NCBI RefSeq assembly: GCF_001971725.1
Contig: NZ_CP019388.1
Location: forward strand, 2,994,501 to 3,058,500
Length of the DNA: 64,000 nucleotides
From: Winogradskyella sp. J14-2
GTDB lineage: Bacteria; Bacteroidota; Bacteroidia; Flavobacteriales; Flavobacteriaceae
Direction of reading: 5' to 3'
Numbering within the stretch: position 1 is the stretch's first letter; every line of letters starts with the position of its first letter. The notes beneath the pieces were generated by a model, which searched no databases, was not told the DNA's origin, and saw only the letters and a list, made by a program, of their open reading frames with translations. The position numbers and the translations under genes were made by a program. Positions 54,401-63,146 of this stretch are shown here, piece after piece.

Positions 54401-57098
54401 TCCAGTAGTGGCAGGCACTGTAGTGGCAGGACCCTACAACAGTGGTGATACGGTGAACTTAACTGTAGATGCGACGGATGATGCCTGTGATGCAGATCTA
54501 GGGGAGTTTACGTTTACCTGTCCACAACCAGCACCAGGTAATGACCTATGTGCAAATGCAGCGATGGTCGCCTGTGGTGATACGGTAATGGGTGATACTA
54601 CTGATGCAACTTCAGATTCGGAACAATCATATTGCGGTACTAGTGCACCAAGTTCTTCTAATGGTGGAGTATGGTATTCATTTATGGGTGACGGAAGTGA
54701 TGTAACATTTGATCTTTCTGGGTCGTCTTTTGATACGAAGATTTTTGTTTATACGGGAGTTTGTGACGACTTAACATGTTTAGATGGTGATGATGATGGT
54801 GGTGATAGTACAACGTCATCAATCACAATATCATCTATGACAGGAACAACATATTACGTGTATGTTACAGGTTTTGGTACAAATAGAGGAGCTTATACTA
54901 TGAGTGTCTCTTGTGAAGTACCTCCACAAGCACCAGATAATGATTTATGTATGGATGCTGAGATGATTTCATGTGGCGAAACAGTAAGTGGAACTAATGT
55001 AAATGCTACAGACGGAGATGGTGTAGCAGCCGATGGTTGTGGAACGTCTAGTTCTGCGGTAGGTGTATGGTATGCCTATATGGGAACTGGCGATACAGTA
55101 ACGGCTTCAGTATGTGACGCAGCTAATTTTGATACAGAAATAACAGTTTATACTGGTGTCTGTGATGATCTTACTTGTTTAGGAAATAATGATGATGGTT
55201 CGGGATGTGGTGGATTTACATCAGAGTTTACATTTGATTCTGAAGTAGGAACCACCTATTATATTTATGTAAGCGGTTTTGGTGCTGCAACAGGTGATTT
55301 TGATTTAAGTATAACTTGTGAAACACCAGATCCATGTGCTGGTCCATTACCACAATTAACGTGGACAGGGACTATGGATACCAATTGGGAAAATACAGGT
55401 AACTGGGATAATAATGAAGCGCCAGGCTTAATGGTGTTTGCAGATGTAACTATTTCGATGGGAGCACCTAATTATCCAGTGTTAACAGGAGGACAAGATT
55501 TATATATCTCTGAGTGTTCTACGGTAACTGTAGAAGATGGAGCATCTTTAAATGTCAGTCCAAATGTAGAAGTTACTAATGACGGTGTTGTTTCTAATGA
55601 TGGTACAGTAACTTTTGAGTCTGATGCAACAGGTTCTGCTTACATTGGATCAGGAATGGGTATGTTTATGGGTGATTTCACTGTGGAACGCTATATTCCT
55701 GCGAAAAGAGCTTATCGCCAATTAGGTACTCCAGTTACAACAAGTACACCTATATCTGATAATTGGCAGCAAGATACCCATATTACTGGCCCAGCAGGTA
55801 ATACAGATGGATTTGATGTAACGTTTACAGGAAACCCTTCGGCCTATATTTTTGATAACGTAGCTTATGAATATGTAGAGTTGGCTAATACAAATGCCAC
55901 TAATTTAATTCCTGGTACCATGTATCATATCTTGATAAGAGGAGATAGAAATACAGATTTAGGGAATAATAATGCTACACCATCAGAGACTACATTAAAT
56001 GCCACAGGTGAGTTAACAGCTGAAAATATTGGATCTCAAATGATTTCAGTAAATGTTCCTGAACAACGATTTATTGCAGTTGGTAATCCGTTCCAGGCGC
56101 AGATTGATATGAATACTGTGTTAACGACAGGTTCTACAAATATTAACCCTAATTTCTATTGGGTTTGGGACCCTACGTTGGGTACCAGAGGAGCATATAC
56201 AGCTGTTGTCGCAGCTTCAGGTGTTGCTTCTACAACAGGATCTGATGCTAATCAATACTTACAGGCAGGACAAGCTGGTTGGGTTTATACAGCTGGTGCA
56301 GGACAGTCGTCTGTAATCTTTGACCAAACCAGTAAGAATAATTCTGGTTTAGAAACTTCAACATTTACGGATAATGGTGCAAGTACAAGTCTAAGTCAAT
56401 TGCGTTTATCTTTATATGAAAGTAGTGCATTTGCTAATAACGACACAGCTACTGATGGTGTGTTAATATTATTTGGCGCTAATGGAAATAATGGTATAGA
56501 TGCTAACGATGCATTAAGCATTACAAACTTAGACGAGAATTTTACAACCATTAATAACGGCGAATTGCTAAGTATAGAAAACAGAGCAATGCCGCAGGAA
56601 ACAGAAGAAATTCAATTGGAGATTAATACTTATAGAAGTACAAATTATACGATTGTAGCTGAGGGTATATCAATAGAAGGTGTAACACCTTACTTATACG
56701 ATAATTACACTGGTGCATATACTGAGATTCCTCAGACGGGTTCTGTTAACTATAGCTATGTTGTAGAAGCTGGTATTGCATCTTCATCTGCTAATGATCG
56801 TTTTAAAGTTGTATTTTTCCAATCAACTTTATCAACCGGTAGTTTTGATTTAGATGGTATTAAGCTCTATCCTAATCCAACTAACATTGGTAAATTCTAT
56901 TTAAACGTTCCACTAGGTATGGATGACCTAGAAGTTACAATTTATGATGTTTTAGGAACTAGATTATATAACAAAACAGGATTTAATGCTGGTAGTAGAA
57001 TTACAGTTGAGGCTGGTTCTGACTTTAGTATGGGAACCTATTTTGTAGAGTTGAGTTCTAAAGGTAGAACAACAACCAAAAAGTTAATTATTAATTAA
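51447..57098 (+). CDS. Giant T9SS-secreted repeat protein (adhesin-like) with 218-residue repeats
   Basis: 1883 residues. Signal peptide ends SNAQ (about 21). Domains in order: pre-peptidase C-terminal-like (PPC) domain (22-150, NDLCSGASIIACGDTVSGTN); a second PPC-like domain (about 160-282); three almost identical 218-residue units (284-937), each an Ig-like half (ECVSPTIDSATV...FTFTCPQPAPG) plus a PPC-like half (NDLCANAAMVACGDTVMG...YTLAVTC); a fourth half unit (938-1048); two more PPC-like domains (to about 1295), the last closely matching the first; then TWTGTMDTNWENTGNW and a C-terminal region ending in the T9SS sorting domain (LYPNPTNIGKFYLNVP ... KKLIIN). Cysteine-rich and acidic. Probably a long surface fibre. 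It leads an operon with the small CTERM and exosortase genes. Confidence 0.93.
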   Translation: MKKIIYACVALLAFCWQSNAQLVNDLCSGASIIACGDTVSGTNVGATDGDGVAGDGCGTSTTAVGVWYAFTGTGDTVTASTCDQADFDTEITVYTGVCGDLTCLGNNDDGSGCGGFTSAFEFNSEVGTTYYIYVSGFGAGTGTFDLSITCVEPQPAQPQDMCSTAESIVPGTYTTTINDGSGSANMTLPSGLDAAWFAYTATEDGTIDVSACGSGVDTDLAVGTGPCEDLSNIQASDDTAGCTAFSSEILGYPVVAGQTYYIEWSNEWDSGPFEWTLTFTAPPECVSPTIDSATVVETCSEVDGTGTFNVEVVVSDAGSAGTVISDGTNTYPVVAGTVVAGPYNSGDTVNLTVDATDDACDADLGEFTFTCPQPAPGNDQCANAAMVACGDTVMGSTANATNTAGNDSNDVFYSLSGTADGEEVTVSLCGSSFDTILTVLDGCDGTVVASNDDSCSLQSEVTFTSDGATTYIILVEGFFSTFSGTGASGDYTLAVTCIPPPECVSPTIDSATVAETCSEVDGTGTFNVEVVVSDAGSAGTVISDGTNTYPVVAGTVVAGPYNSGDTVNLTVDATDDACDADLGEFTFTCPQPAPGNDLCANAAMVACGDTVMGSTANATNTAGNDSNDVFYSLSGTADGEEVTVSLCGSSFDTILTVLDGCDGTVVASNDDSCSLQSEVTFTSDGATTYIILVEGFFSTFSGTGASGDYTLAVTCIPPPECVSPTIDSATVAETCSEVDGTGTFNVEVVVSDAGSAGTVISDGTNTYPVVAGTVVAGPYNSGDTVNLTVDATDDACDADLGEFTFTCPQPAPGNDLCANAAMVACGDTVMGSTANATNTAGNDSNDVFYSLSGTADGEEVTVSLCGSSFDTILTVLDGCDGTVVASNDDSCSLQSEVTFTSDGATTYIILVEGFFSTFSGTGASGDYTLAVTCIPPPECVSPTIDSATVVETCSEVDGTGTFNVEVVVSDAGSAGTVISDGTNTYPVVAGTVVAGPYNSGDTVNLTVDATDDACDADLGEFTFTCPQPAPGNDLCANAAMVACGDTVMGDTTDATSDSEQSYCGTSAPSSSNGGVWYSFMGDGSDVTFDLSGSSFDTKIFVYTGVCDDLTCLDGDDDGGDSTTSSITISSMTGTTYYVYVTGFGTNRGAYTMSVSCEVPPQAPDNDLCMDAEMISCGETVSGTNVNATDGDGVAADGCGTSSSAVGVWYAYMGTGDTVTASVCDAANFDTEITVYTGVCDDLTCLGNNDDGSGCGGFTSEFTFDSEVGTTYYIYVSGFGAATGDFDLSITCETPDPCAGPLPQLTWTGTMDTNWENTGNWDNNEAPGLMVFADVTISMGAPNYPVLTGGQDLYISECSTVTVEDGASLNVSPNVEVTNDGVVSNDGTVTFESDATGSAYIGSGMGMFMGDFTVERYIPAKRAYRQLGTPVTTSTPISDNWQQDTHITGPAGNTDGFDVTFTGNPSAYIFDNVAYEYVELANTNATNLIPGTMYHILIRGDRNTDLGNNNATPSETTLNATGELTAENIGSQMISVNVPEQRFIAVGNPFQAQIDMNTVLTTGSTNINPNFYWVWDPTLGTRGAYTAVVAASGVASTTGSDANQYLQAGQAGWVYTAGAGQSSVIFDQTSKNNSGLETSTFTDNGASTSLSQLRLSLYESSAFANNDTATDGVLILFGANGNNGIDANDALSITNLDENFTTINNGELLSIENRAMPQETEEIQLEINTYRSTNYTIVAEGISIEGVTPYLYDNYTGAYTEIPQTGSVNYSYVVEAGIASSSANDRFKVVFFQSTLSTGSFDLDGIKLYPNPTNIGKFYLNVPLGMDDLEVTIYDVLGTRLYNKTGFNAGSRITVEAGSDFSMGTYFVELSSKGRTTTKKLIIN
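52296..54590. repeat. 654-bp direct tandem repeats, 3.5 copies
   Basis: Copies begin at 52296, 52950, 53604 and 54258. The first three are full length and the fourth is cut after about 330 bp. Copies 2 and 3 differ at only a few positions, several silent; copy 1 differs by a few more (V/A in TVVETCSE, Q/L in GNDQCAN). The period is a multiple of three, so copy number can change without frame loss. Confidence 0.95.
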
Positions 57099-57112
57099 TA
57101 AATTTAAATATT

Positions 57113-57319
57113 ATGAAGAATTCTAAAAAACGAATTTCTAGAGCCATAGGTACAATGGTTATAGTATGTGCGTTGTTTATGTCTACGGACATAAACGCAC
57201 AAGGACCTCCAGGAGGAGCGACTGATACACAGGATGTTCCCTTAGATGGTGGCCTAATTGCCTTGGTAATTGGTGCTGCAGCGTTTGGAGTTAAAAAATT
57301 ACGAGATAATTTGAAGTAA
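57113..57319 (+). CDS. 68-residue exosortase-type (PID-CTERM-like) target protein
   Basis: Signal peptide 1-30 (ALFMSTDINAQ). The mature part is tiny: GPPGGATDTQDV, then the motif PLDGG (43-47), a hydrophobic helix LIALVIGAAAFGV (48-60) and a basic tail KKLRDNLK. This motif-helix-basic order is the architecture of PEP-CTERM-type exosortase substrates, and the PLDGG resembles PID-CTERM tails of Bacteroidota. After cleavage at the motif only about 12-17 residues would remain. It starts 14 bp after the giant gene and ends one base before the exosortase gene, so it is probably that enzyme's own substrate. Confidence 0.85.
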   Translation: MKNSKKRISRAIGTMVIVCALFMSTDINAQGPPGGATDTQDVPLDGGLIALVIGAAAFGVKKLRDNLK

Positions 57320-57320
57320 C

Positions 57321-57917
57321 GTGATAAAGCTTAAGACATTATTAAGCGACATTCCAACACCAATAAGGCTTTTTTTAGGAAAAGCCTTATTGTTTTTTGT
57401 TGTATGGAAGATCGTATATATAGGTTTTTTGTTGGAATCCAAGGTTTTAGACCATGCGCTTACAACACATATAGGCGATGCATGTGTTGAGATATTAAAT
57501 AATTGGACTTCTATGTCTGGTTTTAGAGCTGTTAGAGAAGCAAAGACTTCTATTTATGAAGGCGAGTCTACAACAGAAATTGCTTCACTCATATTACATA
57601 ACGATAGAAGAGTTTTATATATCGCGGACCTTTGTAATGGCTTAGAATTAATTGCATTGTACATTGGCTTTATTGTATGTATACCTTCTTCATTTTGGCG
57701 AAAAGTTAGATATATAATTATAGGTGTAATTATACTCGATTTAGTGAATATAGCTAGGTGTATAGGCCTAATTTATTTACAAGAGTACTATGAGTATTAT
57801 TTTGATATTGCCCATAAATACATATTTAATGTTACTGTATATTCGGTTACCTTTTTATTATGGGTAATCTATACCAGAAAAATCCATTTAAATAATGAAA
57901 CTTTACAAATCAGATAA
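57321..57917 (+). CDS. Exosortase/archaeosortase family membrane protein
   Basis: 198 residues, GTG start. Several membrane helices. The catalytic triad of the family is in place: Cys105 in ADLCNGLEL, Arg146 in LVNIARCIGL and His165 in FDIAHKYIFN. These cysteine transpeptidases cut CTERM-type tails near the membrane and transfer the protein to an acceptor. The 68-residue gene one base upstream fits as its substrate. The exact subfamily (XrtF or other) could not be fixed from memory. It overlaps the next gene by 23 bp. Confidence 0.88.
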   Translation: MIKLKTLLSDIPTPIRLFLGKALLFFVVWKIVYIGFLLESKVLDHALTTHIGDACVEILNNWTSMSGFRAVREAKTSIYEGESTTEIASLILHNDRRVLYIADLCNGLELIALYIGFIVCIPSSFWRKVRYIIIGVIILDLVNIARCIGLIYLQEYYEYYFDIAHKYIFNVTVYSVTFLLWVIYTRKIHLNNETLQIR

Positions 57918-58305
57918 GATTCGTTTTATAATGGGTCTTATTATTATTTTTATACTATATTCTTGTTACTATATATTTATTGCTGAGCATAGAGATACAG
58001 CAATGATACCAAGAAGGCTAAGGCATTTTATAAGTCTTCTATTTACGGTTGCAGTTTACTTTGCAGGAACTTTTCATTTGGGAAAACTCAAAGCAACTTG
58101 GATGTCAAAGTTTTGGCACATGGTACACATCAGTGGATTGTGCATAATAACTGGTATAGGATTGTTTGATTGGTTGTTTCTTGAAGGAAATACTATACCA
58201 AGACTTAGCATCTTTGCAAGGTCAATTCAAGAAATACTAATTTCACCTTTAATGTATTTAGCAATGGGCTTGCTGAATAATTTACTTATAAAACCTGCAA
58301 ATTAA
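57895..58305 (+). CDS. Exosortase-linked membrane protein of unknown function
   Basis: 136 residues, about four membrane helices (around 9-28, 46-60, 76-96 and 115-131). Between the first two lies [16 protein letters not shown], a basic loop. It overlaps the exosortase gene by 23 bp in another frame, so it is translationally coupled. It does not resemble the XrtF-associated family as I remember it. It may be an acceptor, a partner subunit or a stabiliser. It ends overlapping the convergent pepT stop by 4 bp. Confidence 0.75.
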   Translation: MKLYKSDKIRFIMGLIIIFILYSCYYIFIAEHRDTAMIPRRLRHFISLLFTVAVYFAGTFHLGKLKATWMSKFWHMVHISGLCIITGIGLFDWLFLEGNTIPRLSIFARSIQEILISPLMYLAMGLLNNLLIKPAN

Positions 58306-59531
58306 TTTTTTATAGCAGTAAGTTCAGCAATCTTACATATAACTTCTACAGCTTTTTGCATACTTTCTACTGGGACATACTCATAGCGCCCATGAAAGTT
58401 ATGGCCACCAGCAAAAATGTTAGGACATGGTAAACCCATGTAAGACAACTGCGAACCATCAGTACCACCTCTAATAGGTTTTATCAATGGTTTTATACCC
58501 AAAGAAATCATGGCTTCCTCAGCAATATCTACAATATGTTTTACAAGTTCTACCTTTTCTTTCATATTATAATATTGATCTTTGATTTCTATTTCGAAGA
58601 TCTCGGCTTCGAACTTAGTATTTAAGTCAAACACAATTTTTTCCATGAGAGCTTTGCGAGCTTCGAATTTATCTTTATCATGATCTCTGATAATGTATTG
58701 AAGTAATGTTTCTTCAACTTTACCATCTATGTTATGCAAATGGAAAAAGCCTTCGTAACCTTCAGTATGTTCTGGTGTTTCTAGTCTTGGTAAAGCATTA
58801 ATAAACTCGGTAGCATAGTACATGGCATTTACCATCTTGCCTTTGGCATAACCAGGATGTACAATCTTTCCTTTTACTTTTATCTTTGCAGATGCAGCAT
58901 TAAAATTTTCGTACTCTAATTCACCTATTTGACTACCATCCATGGTATAGGCCCAATCAGCTTCAAATTTTTCAACATCAAATTTATGTGCACCTCTCCC
59001 TATTTCTTCATCTGGTGTAAAACCTACTTTAATCTCTCCGTGTTTTATTTCAGGATGATTAATAAGATACTCCATCGCTGTTACAATTTCTGTAATTCCT
59101 GCTTTATCATCAGCGCCTAAAAGCGTTGTGCCATCAGTTGTTATTAGAGTTTGGCCTTTGTAAAGCAATAGATCTTCAAAATAATCAGGCGATAGAATGA
59201 TGTTTTCTTCAGCATTTAAAATAATATCCTTACCATCGTAATTTTCAACAATTTGTGGCTTAACATTAGCTCCTGTAAAATCTGGTGAAGTATCAAAATG
59301 CGATATAAAGCCAATAGTAGGCACATCATGATCTATGTTACTAGGTAAAGTTGCCATTATGTAGGCGTTATCGTCTATACTTACATCGCTCATACCAATA
59401 GCTTTTAGTTCTTCAACCAATTTATTAGCTAAATCCCATTGTTTTTTGGTACTTGGAGTAGTGGTAGAGTTTGGATCTGACTCTGTGTCTATAGTTACAT
59501 AGCTTATAAAACGATCTATAATATGCTGCAT
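58302..59531 (-). CDS. pepT: Peptidase T (tripeptide aminopeptidase)
   Basis: 409 residues. M20B zinc aminopeptidase, cytosolic. Metal-site motifs [28 protein letters not shown] and [15 protein letters not shown] (catalytic Glu) are clear, with [29 protein letters not shown] near the C-terminus. Length fits PepT. It converges on the exosortase-linked gene with a 4-bp overlap of the ends. Confidence 0.95.
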   Translation of the reverse strand: MQHIIDRFISYVTIDTESDPNSTTTPSTKKQWDLANKLVEELKAIGMSDVSIDDNAYIMATLPSNIDHDVPTIGFISHFDTSPDFTGANVKPQIVENYDGKDIILNAEENIILSPDYFEDLLLYKGQTLITTDGTTLLGADDKAGITEIVTAMEYLINHPEIKHGEIKVGFTPDEEIGRGAHKFDVEKFEADWAYTMDGSQIGELEYENFNAASAKIKVKGKIVHPGYAKGKMVNAMYYATEFINALPRLETPEHTEGYEGFFHLHNIDGKVEETLLQYIIRDHDKDKFEARKALMEKIVFDLNTKFEAEIFEIEIKDQYYNMKEKVELVKHIVDIAEEAMISLGIKPLIKPIRGGTDGSQLSYMGLPCPNIFAGGHNFHGRYEYVPVESMQKAVEVICKIAELTAIKN

Positions 59532-59550
59532 GTTTTAATCTTTTTATGTA

Positions 59551-60381
59551 TTAAAGCTTAAAAGTAATAACTGGTAATTTTGAATGGTTTACCAAGTCTT
59601 CAGAAATACTACCACCAAAGAAATGACTTAGACCGGTTCTACCATGCGTTATTATAGAAACAGCATCTGCGCTCTCTCTTTTAGCGTAGTTTAAAACACC
59701 ATCTTCTACCATATGGTCTGCTGTGTAAGCGATATTTACATTTTTTGTGTTTAGCTTAGACAATTTTAAAAATTCTTCTACTTTTTCATTAATCTCGTCT
59801 GTGCTTAAGAAACTTAAGTTTGGAAGGTTAACATGCAATAATGTTACTTTATCTGCTAATTTATTTAGTGTTTCTAATGCATTTTTAACTGCAGATACAC
59901 TTTCATCGCTAAAGTCACAACCAAGTACAACGTTATTAAAGTTAATAGAATCAGGTTTGGACTTAACGACTAAGACCGGAGTATCACTATAACGCACCAC
60001 TTTTTCTGTATTAGAACCTGTAAATACTCCATCATGGTCACTATGACCTCTGGATCCCATGACAATTAGGTCTGCTTTTTCATGACTAGCAATTTCAGAA
60101 ACTTCTTTTAGTACTTTATGATGCTTAATTACTGGTGTTACCGTAATATCCTCTAAATAAGATTTATCCAGGAATTTTTCGAATTCTTTATTGGTTACCA
60201 TAAGCATAAATGCAGTTTCCTCACTTTTTTCAGCTCCTGATGTAGAAAAAATAGATTCGGACAATTCTAGCATGTGCATAACAATAAGCTCTGCATTGTG
60301 CTGCTTAGCTAGCATAGCGCCAGTTTCTAATGCGTATTCTGAATGTTGAGAGAAATCTACTGGAATTATAATTTTTTTCAT
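59551..60381 (-). CDS. Tandem universal stress protein
   Basis: 276 residues with two USP domains. The first opens MKKIIIPVDFSQHSEYALETGAMLA and ends with an ATP-type motif GSRGHSDHDGVFTGS. The second starts VVLGCDFSDESVSAVKNALETL and ends THGRTGLSHFFGGS. Both halves keep the G-x2-G-x9-G(S/T) nucleotide pattern. Cytosolic stress-response role by family. It is transcribed on the same strand as pepT, 19 bp upstream, and may share a transcript. Confidence 0.93.
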   Translation of the reverse strand: MKKIIIPVDFSQHSEYALETGAMLAKQHNAELIVMHMLELSESIFSTSGAEKSEETAFMLMVTNKEFEKFLDKSYLEDITVTPVIKHHKVLKEVSEIASHEKADLIVMGSRGHSDHDGVFTGSNTEKVVRYSDTPVLVVKSKPDSINFNNVVLGCDFSDESVSAVKNALETLNKLADKVTLLHVNLPNLSFLSTDEINEKVEEFLKLSKLNTKNVNIAYTADHMVEDGVLNYAKRESADAVSIITHGRTGLSHFFGGSISEDLVNHSKLPVITFKL

Positions 60382-60530
60382 GACTGTATTTGATTAGTTA
60401 TTGCTCAAAGTTAATAATTTGAATGATTAAAAATAATGATAAATGACAGTTTATGTTTTAATTATTAATCGAAGCCAGAGCACACATAAGTTTGTTAAGA
60501 TTATTATTTTTGTAATGCAAAATTATTTCC

Positions 60531-61550
60531 ATGTATAAAGCTATTATAAGACCAATTCTGTTCTGGTTCGATCCAGAAAGAGTGCACCATTTTACATTTT
60601 CTTTAATAAGAACCATTTCAAAAGTACCAGGCTTTAAAAGTTTGTTTAAAAAGTTGTATTTAGTTGAAGATAAAAAGCTTGAGCGAGAGCTTTTTGGCTT
60701 AACCTTTAAAAATCCTGTTGGTCTTGCTGCAGGTTTTGATAAGGATGCAAAGCTCTATAATGAGCTTTCTAATTTTGGTTTTGGGTTTATTGAAATAGGT
60801 ACACTAACACCAAAACCTCAAGATGGAAATCCTAAAAAACGTTTGTTTAGATTAAAAGAAGACTCAGCTATTATTAATAGAATGGGTTTTAATAATGGAG
60901 GAGTAGAAGAGGCAGTTGAGCGACTAAAAAAGAATAAAGGAGTATTAATTGGTGGTAATATTGGTAAGAATAAGATAACACCCAATGAAGATGCAGTAAA
61001 AGATTATAAAATTTGCTTTAATGCTTTGTTTGATTATGTAGACTATTTTGTGGTTAATGTAAGTTCACCAAATACCCCAAATCTAAGAGCGCTTCAAGAT
61101 AAAGAACCATTAACTGAATTACTTAAAGCCTTGCAAGTACTTAATTTTCAGAAGCCAGAGAGTAAACCTATCTTATTAAAAATAGCTCCAGATCTTACAA
61201 ACGAGCAATTAGATGATATTATTGATATTGTAAAAACTACTAAAATAGATGGAGTAATAGCTACGAATACAACTATTTCTCGTGAAGGTTTACAAAGCAA
61301 AAATAAATCTGAAATTGGAGGTATGAGTGGTAAACCTTTAAAATCGCGCTCAACAGAAGTGATTAAATATTTGGCTGAAAAAAGTAATAAGGCATTTCCT
61401 ATTGTTGGTGTAGGAGGTATTCACTCCGCAGAAGATGCCTTAGAGAAATTAGAAGCTGGTGCCGATTTGGTACAGCTGTACACAGGTTTTATTTATGAAG
61501 GCCCAAAACTAGTTGCTTCTATAAACAAGGCTTTGCTTCATAAAGCTTAA
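60531..61550 (+). CDS. pyrD: Dihydroorotate dehydrogenase (quinone), class 2
   Basis: 339 residues. Membrane-associated class 2 enzyme: N-terminal helix pair [20 protein letters not shown], then the FMN barrel with [36 protein letters not shown], and [11 protein letters not shown], whose Ser is the catalytic base. Oxidises dihydroorotate with menaquinone in pyrimidine synthesis. A -7-like box TATTTTTG is at 60505-60512. The LysE gene follows after 6 bp. Confidence 0.96.
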   Translation: MYKAIIRPILFWFDPERVHHFTFSLIRTISKVPGFKSLFKKLYLVEDKKLERELFGLTFKNPVGLAAGFDKDAKLYNELSNFGFGFIEIGTLTPKPQDGNPKKRLFRLKEDSAIINRMGFNNGGVEEAVERLKKNKGVLIGGNIGKNKITPNEDAVKDYKICFNALFDYVDYFVVNVSSPNTPNLRALQDKEPLTELLKALQVLNFQKPESKPILLKIAPDLTNEQLDDIIDIVKTTKIDGVIATNTTISREGLQSKNKSEIGGMSGKPLKSRSTEVIKYLAEKSNKAFPIVGVGGIHSAEDALEKLEAGADLVQLYTGFIYEGPKLVASINKALLHKA

Positions 61551-61556
61551 CTATTA

Positions 61557-62174
61557 TTGGTTGCTGAAACGCTCATATCATTTGCAATAGCTGCTTCTGT
61601 TTTGGCAATTTCGCCAGGACCGGACAACATTTATGTGTTAGTACAAAGTATTACTAATGGCAAAGCTTATGGTTTGGCAACGGTTTGTGGTTTAATAACA
61701 GGTTGCATTATTCATACCACACTATTGGCATTTGGTGTTTCTGCAATTATAAAAGCAAATGAAGATTTGTTTTTTGGTATTAAAGTCTTAGGTGCATTGT
61801 ATTTGTTGTATTTAGCTTACAAAGTTTTTAAATCAGATTCTCAATTAGATTTTGATTCTGAAACAGCTCCGAAAAAAAGCCTAAAAGCGCTTTTTGTACA
61901 AGGGTTTTTTATGAATGTTCTAAACCCTAAAGTTACCATTTTCTTTTTGGCATTTTTTCCTGGTTTTTTGTTTAGTGATTCTATGAGTACAATTTGGCAA
62001 TTTTACATTTTAGGTGGTATTTTTATGTTAGTGTCTTTCATCATTTTTTCTACTATAGCTTTATTGGCAGGACAAATTAAATCTTATACCTTAAAACATA
62101 AAAAATCGGGAGTTGTGTTTCAATGGCTGCAGATCGTTGTCTTTATTGGTATAGCTGTATTTATTTTAGTCTGA
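61557..62174 (+). CDS. LysE/RhtB family amino-acid exporter, TTG start
   Basis: 205 residues with six membrane helices. The family signature AISPGPDNIYVLVQSITNGKAYGLATVCGLITG is at residues 18-50, and LNPKVTIFFLAFFPGFL at about 120. Exports amino acids or similar metabolites. The start is a TTG at 61557, because no ATG lies near the family N-terminus, and the spacing of 6 bp to pyrD supports translational coupling. Confidence 0.9.
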   Translation: MVAETLISFAIAASVLAISPGPDNIYVLVQSITNGKAYGLATVCGLITGCIIHTTLLAFGVSAIIKANEDLFFGIKVLGALYLLYLAYKVFKSDSQLDFDSETAPKKSLKALFVQGFFMNVLNPKVTIFFLAFFPGFLFSDSMSTIWQFYILGGIFMLVSFIIFSTIALLAGQIKSYTLKHKKSGVVFQWLQIVVFIGIAVFILV

Positions 62175-62220
62175 AAAATGACACTATGAAATCGTTTTCG
62201 GAAACCGTATATTTGAGGCA

Positions 62221-63084
62221 ATGAATACAGCGGTTAAACTTATAGAATGTCCTAGAGATGCCATGCAAGGCATCAAAGATTTTATTCCAACTGAAAAGAA
62301 AGTACAATACATACAATCCTTATTAAGGGTTGGTTTTGATACTATTGATTTTGGAAGTTTTGTGTCTCCAAAAGCCATTCCGCAGATGGTAGATACAGCC
62401 AAAGTTTTGTCGCTGTTAGATTTATCTGCCACCAAAAGCAAATTACTGGCCATCATTGCAAACACAAGAGGTGCGAATGATGCTTCAATCCATCCTGAAA
62501 TTCAGTACTTAGGATTTCCATTTTCAATTTCTGAAAACTTTCAGATGCGTAATACGCACAAAACAATTGCACAATCTGTAGTCACACTTCAAGAAATATT
62601 AGAAATTGCAGGTAAAAGTGACAAAGAAGTAGTTGTGTATATTTCTATGGGTTTTGGCAACCCTTATGGCGATCCTTGGAATGTTGATATCGTAGGAGAG
62701 TGGACAGAACGCTTAGCAAAAATGGGAGTAAAAATTTTATCGCTAAGTGATACAATAGGAAGCTCTAATCCTGAGAATATTAATTATTTGTTTTCTAACC
62801 TTATTCCCAAATATCCTAAAATAGAATTTGGAGCACACTTACACACCACGCCAACTACATGGTTCGAAAAGATAGATGCTGCATACAAAGCTGGTTGCCG
62901 TCGTTTTGATGGAGCTATCCAAGGTTTTGGCGGTTGCCCAATGGCAAAGGATGATCTTACAGGTAATATGCCAACCGAAAAAATGTTATCTTATTTTACA
63001 CAACAAAAAGCTCACGACTTAAATGCCATGAGCTTTGAGAGTGCTTATAATGAAGCGACTAAGATATTTTCAAAATACCATTAA
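62221..63084 (+). CDS. Hydroxymethylglutaryl-CoA lyase
   Basis: 287 residues. TIM-barrel lyase of leucine degradation, cleaving HMG-CoA to acetyl-CoA and acetoacetate. The opening KLIECPRDAMQGIKDFIP carries the Arg-Asp pair, SLSDTIGSSNP and FGAHLHTTP the metal-binding His residues, and GAIQGFGGCPMAKDDLTGNMPTE the signature catalytic Cys (GGCPMA). Length is slightly short for the family but complete. It follows the LysE gene by 46 bp. Confidence 0.94.
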   Translation: MNTAVKLIECPRDAMQGIKDFIPTEKKVQYIQSLLRVGFDTIDFGSFVSPKAIPQMVDTAKVLSLLDLSATKSKLLAIIANTRGANDASIHPEIQYLGFPFSISENFQMRNTHKTIAQSVVTLQEILEIAGKSDKEVVVYISMGFGNPYGDPWNVDIVGEWTERLAKMGVKILSLSDTIGSSNPENINYLFSNLIPKYPKIEFGAHLHTTPTTWFEKIDAAYKAGCRRFDGAIQGFGGCPMAKDDLTGNMPTEKMLSYFTQQKAHDLNAMSFESAYNEATKIFSKYH

Positions 63085-63085
63085 A

Positions 63086-63119
63086 TAAAAAAGCGCTACT
63101 CTAATAAAGCAACGCCTTT
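63086..63119. terminator. Imperfect convergent terminator
   Basis: AAAAAAGCG with CGCCTTTTT around a long loop, one bulged base. Lies between HMG-CoA lyase and the convergent TonB-dependent receptor. Confidence 0.4.
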
Positions 63120-63146
63120 TAACAATCAACCAATTAAAAAAATTAA

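Noticed and set aside
52226..54418. Repeated minus-strand reading frames of 63-77 residues inside the giant gene
   Set aside because: They recur with the 654-bp period because the sense repeats do. No start signals, and the composition follows the antisense of a Gly/Asp/Thr-rich protein.
57321..58305. Firm naming as the XrtF exosortase and its known partner
   Set aside because: The catalytic residues fit the superfamily, but the surrounding motifs (ADLCNGLEL, NIARC, AHKY) and the partner sequence do not clearly match what I recall of XrtF, so the subfamily is left open.
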